7,706 nt of DNA from an uncultured Bermanella sp. (GTDB taxonomy: Bacteria > Pseudomonadota > Gammaproteobacteria > Pseudomonadales > Oceanobacteraceae), in assembly GCA_913054445.1 (NCBI GenBank), contig CAJXIK010000090.1, forward strand, positions 1 to 7,706. Reading direction: 5' to 3'. Below, in pieces: positions 1 through 6,208 of the stretch. Under the pieces are notes generated by a model, which did not search any database, was not told where the DNA came from, and was given only the letters and a program-made list of their open reading frames with translations. The position numbers were made by a program, and so were the translations under genes. The number at the start of each line of letters is the position of its first letter. Within the stretch, counting starts at the first letter, position 1.

Positions 1-6
1 GGTCTA

Positions 7-35
7 TTGATTAGTATTTATTTTTCCGAAATACT
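7..35 (+). promoter_or_regulatory. Candidate sigma-70 promoter for the acyl-CoA synthetase gene
   Basis: TTGATT (7-12, 4 of 6 matches to TTGACA) and AATACT (30-35, 4 of 6 matches to TATAAT) are separated by 17 bp in an AT-rich leader about 45 nt upstream of the ATG at 79. Spacing and position suit a promoter, but both boxes are imperfect and the upstream gene is outside the window, so read-through from upstream cannot be excluded. Confidence 0.25.
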
Positions 36-78
36 GCCAGATGTACGGCATTAACCAACAATAAAAATAGGATGCTTC

Positions 79-1761
79 ATGATACTCACCAATAAAGATG
101 AAATAGATTTTTACACCGACAAGGGCGTCTGGACAGACCAAACCCTAGTGGATAGCTTTTTAAATAATGTAAAAAAGTATCCACAGCGTATCGCTTTGGT
201 TGACCCGCTCAATAAACCCCAATTGGTGGATCTTCCGGTATTGAGGCTCACCTATGCCGAACTGGGGGCCAAGGTCGACGCCCTAGCAACGGCATTTTTA
301 GCGCGCGGCATCGGCAAAGATGACATCGTCATTATTCAATTGCCCAACATCGTCGAACTGGCCATGACCTACATGGCGCTGGCGCGCATTGGTGCCATAT
401 TTTCACCCCTGCCTATTCAGTGGCGCGAAAAAGAATTTAATTATATTTGTGAGTTAAGCAAGGCCAAGGCGTATATCAGCCTAGAAAATTTTGGCGGCTT
501 CAATAACATCGAGATGGTTAAAAATCTTAGCGACCAGCACCCTACATTACAGCACATCATCACTCTGCCTGAACTCCACGAGATGAGCACTGGGCCTGCC
601 GACATGGCGCAGCTTGACGATATTAAGCTAGATGCCAACGAAATCTTTAGCCTGTGTTGGTCATCGGGCACCGAGTCCAATTCTAAAGGCTGCCCCATGA
701 GCCACAATAATTGGAACGCACAGATGCAAGTGTTGGCCAAGGCCACCGGCGATTGGTCCAAGCGCTGCCAGGTTACCTTATGCACCGCGCCCATGGTCAA
801 CATGACTGGAGTGGGCATAGGTTTAGTCAACTGGTTGTATTTTGGCGGCACCATCGTCTTTCACCACCCCTTCGACGGCGAGGTTTTCTTCGAGCAAATG
901 AATTCGGAAGGCATCACCACCACCTTACTGGTGCCCGCCTTGCTCAACATGATATTGAAACACCCTAATGTCGACAGCTTAAATTTAAGCACCGTCGAAA
1001 ATATCCTAACAGGCTCAGCTCCACCATCGGCGTGGTCATTGAGTGAGTTTAAAAAGAGATGGAATATCGATGTCTCATCTGCCTGGGGGCAAACCGAAGG
1101 CACCGCGATTATTTCTTGCGCAAAAGACATTCCCGATGCACAGACGCGCTCACGCTGCTACCCAAACTGGGTCATACGTCATGACGAAAACCCCGTCGAT
1201 GGCGTTAAAATAAAAATTGTCGATGTCGACAGCCAACAGGTCTTAACCCAAGTGGGTGATATTGGCCAGCTGGCGTATAAAGGCCCCAACGTCTTCCCGG
1301 GTTACTACCAACGCCCAGACATATCGGCGACGTCGTTTGATGAGGACGGCTATTTTTATACCGGGGATTTGTTTCGTATTGAAAAAGATGGCTACATCAG
1401 TTTCTTCGATCGCTGCAAAGATATTATTATTCGTGGCGGCAACAATATTAGCGCACAAGAAATCGAGAACATGTTACAGGGCCACCCAGACATCTTAGAT
1501 GCGGCCGCCGTGGCCATGCCCCATGAACGACTCGGCGAAAGCATCTGCGTGTATGTGGTACCCAAAGATGCGCAAGCCGAACTGGCCTTGACGAGCATCA
1601 CCGATTTCATGCGCGCGCAAGGCATTGCTGTTTACAAACTGCCCGAACGCTTAGAGATAATTTCGGCGATTCCACGCAACCCAGTGGGTAAAATCATCAA
1701 GGCCGAACTGCGCAAAAAAGTCATCGCTAAGCTTAAAACCGAAGACGCGCTCAGCGCATAA
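79..1761 (+). CDS. AMP-forming acyl-CoA synthetase (class I adenylate-forming ligase)
   Basis: Predicted to activate a carboxylic acid with ATP to an acyl-adenylate and then transfer it to coenzyme A, in the cytoplasm. The 560 residues match the usual length of the family and all core motifs are present in order: the phosphate-binding loop SSGTESNSKGC (195-205), the adenine-site motif GQTEG (337-341), YTGD (427-430) with its ATP-ribose Asp, the hinge segment DRCKDIIIRGG (444-454), and the C-terminal catalytic lysine K538 in NPVGKII. The start is supported by AGGA (69-72) six bases before the ATG. One oddity is that the phosphate loop reads ESNSKGC where TTGxPKG or ESxPKG is usual, so the proline is replaced by serine. 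The substrate cannot be read from sequence; medium-chain, alicyclic or aromatic acids are all possible. The next gene on this strand is a histidine kinase, separated by 144 nt and an inverted repeat, so co-transcription is uncertain. Confidence 0.9.
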   Translation: MILTNKDEIDFYTDKGVWTDQTLVDSFLNNVKKYPQRIALVDPLNKPQLVDLPVLRLTYAELGAKVDALATAFLARGIGKDDIVIIQLPNIVELAMTYMALARIGAIFSPLPIQWREKEFNYICELSKAKAYISLENFGGFNNIEMVKNLSDQHPTLQHIITLPELHEMSTGPADMAQLDDIKLDANEIFSLCWSSGTESNSKGCPMSHNNWNAQMQVLAKATGDWSKRCQVTLCTAPMVNMTGVGIGLVNWLYFGGTIVFHHPFDGEVFFEQMNSEGITTTLLVPALLNMILKHPNVDSLNLSTVENILTGSAPPSAWSLSEFKKRWNIDVSSAWGQTEGTAIISCAKDIPDAQTRSRCYPNWVIRHDENPVDGVKIKIVDVDSQQVLTQVGDIGQLAYKGPNVFPGYYQRPDISATSFDEDGYFYTGDLFRIEKDGYISFFDRCKDIIIRGGNNISAQEIENMLQGHPDILDAAAVAMPHERLGESICVYVVPKDAQAELALTSITDFMRAQGIAVYKLPERLEIISAIPRNPVGKIIKAELRKKVIAKLKTEDALSA

Positions 1762-1795
1762 CCTCGTACTATTCTATTATTTAAATAGAGCCACA

Positions 1796-1839
1796 TAATC
1801 CAGCGTGGGTGGGTACAACGCCTAACACACGCTGGATTA
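1796..1839. repeat. Perfect 12-bp inverted repeat, possible transcription terminator or operator
   Basis: TAATCCAGCGTG (1796-1807) and CACGCTGGATTA (1828-1839) are exact reverse complements separated by a 20-nt loop. It lies 34 nt after the acyl-CoA synthetase stop and about 67 nt before the kinase start. As RNA it would form a stable stem and could end transcription of the upstream gene. However, the downstream bases are only moderately T-rich with no clean U-run, and the loop is long, so it is not a textbook intrinsic terminator. A dimeric regulator's binding site is an alternative. Confidence 0.5.
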
Positions 1840-1905
1840 ATTCATCTTGTTGTCTAGGCTAATAAATAAGCATTTACTTATAAAAAGCAGAGGCCATTCA
1901 TCACC

Positions 1906-3264
1906 ATGAACACCGACACCTCTATCACCATTAATGGTGTTGAATATGAGTGGCAACCCGAAAAAGGCACCTTCGATATTCTCGGCACGCCTTCGGCATT
2001 ATTTTGGCTAGACCCTTCATTATTAACCATGCTGCAACCCCTAGCAGAAGAGGTGGGTTACAACCTGTTTCGCCTGCAAGTCGCCGCCTCCTCGAGTGAC
2101 GGCACAGATCAAGAGTACGACACTATCGTCACCGTGCTGGGGGACACCTTCGAAGAGGGTTTCGCCCAATGGGGCAAGGCGGCGGGCAGTGCCGGTTGGG
2201 GAACCTTTGAAATACTCTATTTTCAGCCCGAGCAAGGCACCGCACGGGTGAGAGTACGCAATACCTGGGAACTCATCATGCAAAGAAACCTGCCGAAGCG
2301 CTGGGGCTGCCCCTTTATTCAGGGCAAAGTAATTGGCCTGTTTAGCCGAGCGTTAAAGACCAACTGCTGGGCCGATGAGGTAAACATTTGCTACGACGAA
2401 CAGAACCCCTATGTTGAATTTGATATTTACCCATCGAGTAAAACCATCAGCACCGAACTCGCCAAAGAGAGGCGCTTGGCCATGCAAGAAAAAGAGCATG
2501 CCCTGGCCATAGAGATCGAAAAGAAAACCCAGCAACTCAACGCCGAAAAAATCAAAGCCGAAGCCGCCAGCCACGCCAAGACAAAATTCCTAAGTGCCAT
2601 GGGCCATGAACTCAGAACCCCACTCAACGGCGTACTGGGCTTTGCTCAGTTATTGGCCAGCGCCACCAAGAGCCCGCTCAATGAAAGCCAGCAACAAAAC
2701 ATGCAGCAAATTTTAGATTCGGGCAACACTATGCTGTCCCTAGTGAACAACATATTATTGTTTTCCGAGGCGGGAGTGGATGCCAGCGAGATGGTACTAG
2801 TCAGCCTGCAACCCAAGGCCACCATCACGCAGTTGATCAAGAGCGTCTTGCCCATGGCAAACACCCGCGACATCGGCGTGACCGATCACACCCCTGACAA
2901 ACTGCTAAATATACGCGCCAATGAACACTATTTTAGGGAGATTATCTCTAGCTTCTTGATCAACGCCATCAACTATATTCCCGTACGGGGGGAGATCAGC
3001 ATACTGGCAGAGAGGGGAACGGCAGGCTATCAACGCTTCATCGTGCGTGATAACGGCCCCGGCATTGCAAGCCACCATCAAGCTAACTTATTCGAAGCCT
3101 TCGAACGGCTGGAGCATGCCACGGGCCCCATATCTGGGGCGGGCGTAGGCTTGTGTACTGCCAAGATGCTGGCGCAACACATGGGGGGCAATGTGGGCTT
3201 TTACAACAACCCCCAGGCAGGGGCCAGTTTCTGGGTTGAGCTGCCCCTCGCTACCCAGGACTAA
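1906..3264 (+). CDS. Soluble sensor histidine kinase with V4R/XylR-N-like ligand domain
   Basis: A 452-residue two-component kinase with no transmembrane segment or signal peptide, hence cytoplasmic. Residues about 50-176 resemble the V4R/XylR-N small-molecule domain: a GWGTFEI strand (97-103), a VRVRNTWE segment (115-122), and GCPFIQGKVIGLFS (134-147) followed by a Cys (C162) where the family has its E-x-x-C motif; the second family Cys is absent. A charged helix rich in Lys and Glu (about 183-225) is a likely coiled-coil signalling linker. The kinase core follows: H-box GHELRTPLNG with phosphoacceptor H234, N-box around N353 (LINAINY), D-box RDNGPGIA (381-388), F-box LFEAFERL (395-402) and G-box GAGVGLC (411-417). 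The first Asn of the N-box is Ser, but the Mg-binding N353 is kept. No receiver domain or response regulator gene is adjacent, so it is an orphan here. AGAGG (1889-1893) is a slightly distant ribosome binding site. The kinase call is firm; the sensor-domain assignment is by motif resemblance. Confidence 0.88.
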   Translation: MNTDTSITINGVEYEWQPEKGTFDILGTPSALFWLDPSLLTMLQPLAEEVGYNLFRLQVAASSSDGTDQEYDTIVTVLGDTFEEGFAQWGKAAGSAGWGTFEILYFQPEQGTARVRVRNTWELIMQRNLPKRWGCPFIQGKVIGLFSRALKTNCWADEVNICYDEQNPYVEFDIYPSSKTISTELAKERRLAMQEKEHALAIEIEKKTQQLNAEKIKAEAASHAKTKFLSAMGHELRTPLNGVLGFAQLLASATKSPLNESQQQNMQQILDSGNTMLSLVNNILLFSEAGVDASEMVLVSLQPKATITQLIKSVLPMANTRDIGVTDHTPDKLLNIRANEHYFREIISSFLINAINYIPVRGEISILAERGTAGYQRFIVRDNGPGIASHHQANLFEAFERLEHATGPISGAGVGLCTAKMLAQHMGGNVGFYNNPQAGASFWVELPLATQD

Positions 3265-3461
3265 GCAGGCATTAGGCGCGACATCTGCCCTTGCAAGGCC
3301 AACAGTTCTGCCTTACGCGAGGCAATGCAATCACGGTACGCACTGCGAATGCGCTCCTGAGTATCCCCCTGCTGCCCCTCTAGGGAAGACAGCCACTGCT
3401 CAAACAACCAAATCTCACGACTAAGCTTGCTGGTTTGCTCTTTATTCTTATTATTATTCAT
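3261..3461 (-). CDS. Small hypothetical protein, 66 aa, helical
   Basis: I do not recognise a family. The ATG at 3461 gives a 66-residue soluble protein with a polar Asn/Lys-rich N-terminus (NNNKNKEQ), a segment REIWLFEQWLSSLEGQ and a charged helix RIRSAYRDCIASRKAELLALQGQ, probably a short helical hairpin or coiled coil. There is no signal peptide or membrane segment. The frame also opens further upstream to a TTG at 3515, but the best promoter (-10 at 3501-3506) lies inside that extension, which favours 3461. No clear Shine-Dalgarno sequence precedes the ATG. Its TAG overlaps the kinase TAA by 4 bp in convergent orientation. A real gene is favoured by the protein-like composition and the plausible promoter, but a conservation search has not been done. 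Confidence 0.55.
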   Translation of the reverse strand: MNNNKNKEQTSKLSREIWLFEQWLSSLEGQQGDTQERIRSAYRDCIASRKAELLALQGQMSRLMPA

Positions 3462-3500
3462 GGTGACAACACGGGTATTGCTTATTAAGTTCAAGGCGGC

Positions 3501-3528
3501 ATTGTAAAAGCACAAGAATTAAAAGCAA
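3501..3528 (-). promoter_or_regulatory. Candidate sigma-70 promoter for the 66-aa gene
   Basis: On the minus strand TTGCTT (3528-3523) and TACAAT (3506-3501, 5 of 6 matches to the -10 consensus) are 16 bp apart. Transcription would begin near 3494, giving a leader of about 33 nt before the ATG at 3461. The rest of the 156-nt stretch 3462-3617 shows no gene and no convincing terminator for the operon that ends at 3618. Confidence 0.35.
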
Positions 3529-3617
3529 GTGCTCACTTTAGCCTTCTAGGGCCATCGCATTAAAATTAAAGCCGCATCACATCACTTTTCCCGCCAGCCT
3601 GAAATGGTTACCCTGAG

Positions 3618-3953
3618 TTACCCTCGCGGCGCAGGCAATGACGTGGAACACACCACCGCTCGGTTCTTGCTGTCCACCAGCAGACCCGCCACCACATTAG
3701 TGGTCTCACTCTTCTGGGGGCGCATCAACAAATAACCATCGGCGCAAAATGCCTCTTTATTGGCGGTCTTGCTCGATAAACGCGCCATATTATCGCTTCC
3801 CATGGCCATCAGCTTAAACTCGGCAATGACGCCGCTGTCTTCCACCTTCGAATGCTTGATATAACCTTTCATGTCTAATAACACCACAGACACCACCATG
3901 GCACCGATGGCGGCCACGATGGCCACTTTTATGTCTCGTTCGTTGAGGCTCAT
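3618..3953 (-). CDS. Small single-pass membrane protein of unknown function
   Basis: The family is not recognised. The 111-residue protein starts with a short charged segment (MSLNERDIK), then one hydrophobic helix at about residues 9-26 (VAIVAAIGAMVVSVVLL), then a polar domain of about 80 residues. With a single N-terminal anchor and no cleavage site, the C-terminal domain most likely lies in the periplasm. It holds only two cysteines (C70 and C102), which could form a disulfide. The start is supported by AGGA about 7 nt upstream of the ATG. It follows ubiX by 41 nt on the same strand with no obvious promoter or terminator between, so it is probably the last gene of the mpl-ubiX operon. Just after its stop the sequence repeats GGGTAAC twice (3606-3619 region), with no visible role. 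Confidence 0.7.
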   Translation of the reverse strand: MSLNERDIKVAIVAAIGAMVVSVVLLDMKGYIKHSKVEDSGVIAEFKLMAMGSDNMARLSSKTANKEAFCADGYLLMRPQKSETTNVVAGLLVDSKNRAVVCSTSLPAPRG

Positions 3954-3994
3954 ATCTATTCCTACTGTTTATGATATTCGTTTAAGAGGCGTGA

Positions 3995-4624
3995 TTACTC
4001 ACCCCAAAAGGGCACTAGGGTCTGCTCTATCTGCAAGTGGCTCAGGATGCGCGCCACCATAAAATCCACCACATCATCCACCGACTTAGGATTATGATAA
4101 AAGCCTGGGCTGGCGGGCATGATCGTTACCCCCATGTTGGCCAACTTGAGCATGTTCTCTAAGTGTATGGGGCTAAATGGGGTTTCCCTGGGCACCAGTA
4201 TTAGCTCGCGCCTTTCTTTAATGGCCACATCGGCGGCGCGCTCCACAAGGTTATTGCTGGCCCCGGTGGCGATGGCAGACAGAGTGCCGGTACTGCATGG
4301 GCACACCACCATGGGGCCGTTGCGGCCAGAGCCACTGGCCACCGGGGCAAACCATTGCTCGCGACCAAACACCTTTATTTGCCCTTCTTTGGCATTAAAC
4401 ACGGCCGTGAGGTGGGCCTGCATCTTCTGCTGAGTGCCGGGCAGCTTGAGCGTGGTCTCGGTGGCCAGGACCACCTGCGCCGCCTTGCTAATTAACACAT
4501 ACACGTCGCGCTGCGCCGCCACCAAACACTGCAACAGGCGCAGCGCATAGGGAGCACCCGAGGCACCGGTGATGGCAAGCGTAATGGGGGCCTGGGCGGA
4601 TGTTGAGCTGGGCGCGTGTGTCAT
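3995..4624 (-). CDS. ubiX: Flavin prenyltransferase UbiX
   Basis: UbiX joins a dimethylallyl group to reduced FMN, giving the prenylated flavin that the decarboxylase UbiD needs in ubiquinone synthesis; the same cofactor serves related aromatic-acid decarboxylases. The 209 residues fit the family. The flavin-binding motif ITGASGAPYA lies at 18-27, the signature CPCSTGTLSAIATG at 108-121, LVPRETP at 143-149, and PASPGFYH at 170-177. The sequence is intact, with a somewhat long polar N-terminus (MTHAPSSTSAQAP) before the first strand. The start is backed by AGGA (minus strand, 6 nt before the ATG). It begins only 10 nt after the mpl stop, so the two are almost certainly co-transcribed. I recall the same mpl-ubiX order in Pseudomonas. 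No ubiD is in the window. Confidence 0.95.
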   Translation of the reverse strand: MTHAPSSTSAQAPITLAITGASGAPYALRLLQCLVAAQRDVYVLISKAAQVVLATETTLKLPGTQQKMQAHLTAVFNAKEGQIKVFGREQWFAPVASGSGRNGPMVVCPCSTGTLSAIATGASNNLVERAADVAIKERRELILVPRETPFSPIHLENMLKLANMGVTIMPASPGFYHNPKSVDDVVDFMVARILSHLQIEQTLVPFWGE

Positions 4625-4634
4625 AGAATTCCTG

Positions 4635-6017
4635 TTATGCCTGCTCGGTGACGTTGGCTAGGGCCGTGGCCAGTTTCTGATGAATACCATCAAACGCGCC
4701 GTTGCTCATCAACACCACCGCATCCCCAGCTTGGGCATGCTCTAGCAGGTGGGCGATTATAGCGTCTACGTCCCTAAACAAAACCGATTTATGCGCTGTT
4801 TTATCGGTCCCGACATTACACTGGGCCACCACGTCGGCCAATTGCCAGTCTAGCCCTTGGGGCTGGAACCAGAGCACGTGCTCGGCATCTATGACCGCGT
4901 CGGGCAGAGCCATCTTGTGTACCCCGAGGCGCATGGTATTGGATCTGGGTTCTATCACCGCCCATATACGCTTGAACTGCCCGCTGTTTTTCATCCCCGC
5001 TAGGGTGCTCTTGATGGCGCTGGGGTGATGGGCGAAGTCGTCGTAGACACTGATGCCATGGGCCTGCGTCACCAGTTCCATGCGCCGCTTAACCCCCTCG
5101 AAACGATTAAGTGCAGAAATTGAATCTGCCGGTAAGATGCCCACATGATAGGCGGCGGCAATGCAGGCCAGCGCATTCATCACGTTGTGCAGGCCCATTT
5201 GCGACCATTTTACCTGTCCCACCGGCTTGTCTGCCTGCAACACCTCGAAGTGGGCACCTGCCGCGTCGATTAAGCGGTAATCCCAGTCCTTGCCCAGCAC
5301 CGAGGTGGGGGTCCAGCAACCCTGCTCTAGGGTGTCCTTTATATGCTGCTCGGCCTGTGGGTAGATGATTTGGCCATGACTGGGCACAGTGCGTATTAAG
5401 TGATGAAACTGGGTCTTGATGGCCTCTATGTCGGCAAAGATGTCGGCGTGATCGAATTCTAAATTATTGAGGATCACAGTGCGCCCTTGGTAATGCACAA
5501 ATTTAGAGCGCTTATCGAAGAAGGCGCTGTCGTACTCGTCGGCCTCCACCACAAAGAAATCGCTCTCCCCCAGGCGGGCCGATACCGCAAAATTTTTGGG
5601 TACCCCGCCAATTAAGAAACCGGGCTTAAAGCCGCAGTCTGCCAACACCCAGCTGAGCATGCTGGCGGTGGTGGTCTTGCCATGGGTGCCGGCCACCGCC
5701 AATACCCATTTGCCGCGCAAGATGTGTTGCGCTAGGTAGGCAGGCCCAGAGGTATAAGGGATTTGCCGGTTTAGTACATACTCCAGCGCCACGTTGCCAC
5801 GGCTCATGGCGTTGCCCACCACCACTAAATCTGGGGCTGGCTGTAGATGATGTTCGTGGTAGCCCGCCATCACCTCGATGCCCGCCTTTTCCAGCTGCGT
5901 ACTCATGGGCGGGTAAATATTGGTATCCGACCCCGTCACCTCATGGCCCTGAGCCACCGCCAGTTGCGCTAGGCTGCCCATGAAGGTGCCGCAGATACCC
6001 AAAATGTGAATATGCAT
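4635..6017 (-). CDS. mpl: UDP-N-acetylmuramate:L-Ala-gamma-D-Glu-meso-DAP ligase Mpl
   Basis: Mpl re-attaches the tripeptide L-Ala-gamma-D-Glu-meso-diaminopimelate, released from old cell wall, to UDP-MurNAc using ATP, so that murein peptides are recycled in the cytoplasm. From the ATG at 6017 the protein has 460 residues, close to E. coli Mpl (about 457). It begins MHIHILGICGTFMG, as E. coli Mpl does almost exactly. Mur-ligase features are clear: the N-terminal Rossmann GICGTFMG (8-14), the ATP loop GTHGKTTT (110-117), EADEYDSAFFDKR (158-170), LNNLEFDHADIF (184-195), YDDFAHHPSA (325-334) and EPRSNTM (356-362), and the end MSNGAFDGIHQKL (437-449). The frame is open 52 codons further upstream to a TTG at 6173, but the extension has no family counterpart and would run past the putative promoter. 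The Shine-Dalgarno sequence is weak. It is the first gene of the minus-strand cluster and divergent from the porin. Confidence 0.96.
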   Translation of the reverse strand: MHIHILGICGTFMGSLAQLAVAQGHEVTGSDTNIYPPMSTQLEKAGIEVMAGYHEHHLQPAPDLVVVGNAMSRGNVALEYVLNRQIPYTSGPAYLAQHILRGKWVLAVAGTHGKTTTASMLSWVLADCGFKPGFLIGGVPKNFAVSARLGESDFFVVEADEYDSAFFDKRSKFVHYQGRTVILNNLEFDHADIFADIEAIKTQFHHLIRTVPSHGQIIYPQAEQHIKDTLEQGCWTPTSVLGKDWDYRLIDAAGAHFEVLQADKPVGQVKWSQMGLHNVMNALACIAAAYHVGILPADSISALNRFEGVKRRMELVTQAHGISVYDDFAHHPSAIKSTLAGMKNSGQFKRIWAVIEPRSNTMRLGVHKMALPDAVIDAEHVLWFQPQGLDWQLADVVAQCNVGTDKTAHKSVLFRDVDAIIAHLLEHAQAGDAVVLMSNGAFDGIHQKLATALANVTEQA

Positions 6018-6065
6018 AGTGTTTTTTAGATTCCAGTTTCTTACTGACGTTTTCTTGATGGGCCT

Positions 6066-6094
6066 ATTAAAAACCAAAGCGGGATAAAAACCAA
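6066..6094 (-). promoter_or_regulatory. Candidate sigma-70 promoter for mpl-ubiX operon
   Basis: On the minus strand TTGGTT (6094-6089) and TTTAAT (6071-6066, 5 of 6 matches to TATAAT) are separated by exactly 17 bp. Transcription would start near 6059, about 42 nt before the mpl ATG at 6017. This lies in the divergent region 6018-6208 shared with the porin. The -35 box is poor (3 of 6). Confidence 0.4.
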
Positions 6095-6161
6095 TACGCG
6101 CCCACCTTACCCACAAGCTTAAGCCCAGTAGCGGCCCATATCTCGCAGATGTTAAAAGATC

Positions 6162-6170
6162 TGCTATACC
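6162..6170 (+). promoter_or_regulatory. Candidate extended -10 element for the porin gene
   Basis: TGCTATACC fits the extended -10 form TG-n-TATAAT with 4 of 6 matches in the hexamer. It lies 38 nt before the porin ATG. No good -35 is found 17 bp upstream (CTCGCA at 6142-6147), which is tolerated by extended -10 promoters. No Pho-box-like repeat was found between the divergent genes. Confidence 0.25.
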
Positions 6171-6208
6171 CAATATATGCCCCTTCTACCCATAGAGTAG
6201 GTACAGCC

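Noticed and set aside
3191..3424. Plus-strand open frame across the kinase 3' end
   Set aside because: It overlaps the kinase C-terminus and the opposite-strand small gene, and its composition (Pro/Thr/Ala-rich, no motif) is that of a shadow frame.
3462..3515. 18-codon upstream extension of the 66-aa gene to a TTG
   Set aside because: The best -10 box lies inside it, and the added residues contribute no recognisable feature; ATG at 3461 is preferred.
3540..3617. Terminator for the minus-strand mpl operon
   Set aside because: Only short, imperfect pairing around GGCCCTAGAAGGC is seen and no U-run follows.
4119..4433. Plus-strand open frame opposite ubiX
   Set aside because: It is fully antisense to a well-conserved enzyme gene and shows no protein-like features.
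6018..6173. N-terminal extension of Mpl by 52 codons to a TTG
   Set aside because: Family members start at the MHIHILGICG motif; the extension has no ribosome binding site or family match and covers the divergent promoter region.
6018..6208. Pho box upstream of the porin/PstS-like pair
   Set aside because: No pair of CTGTCAT-like 7-mers with the right 11-bp spacing is seen; CTGACG and CATGACAC fragments are isolated.
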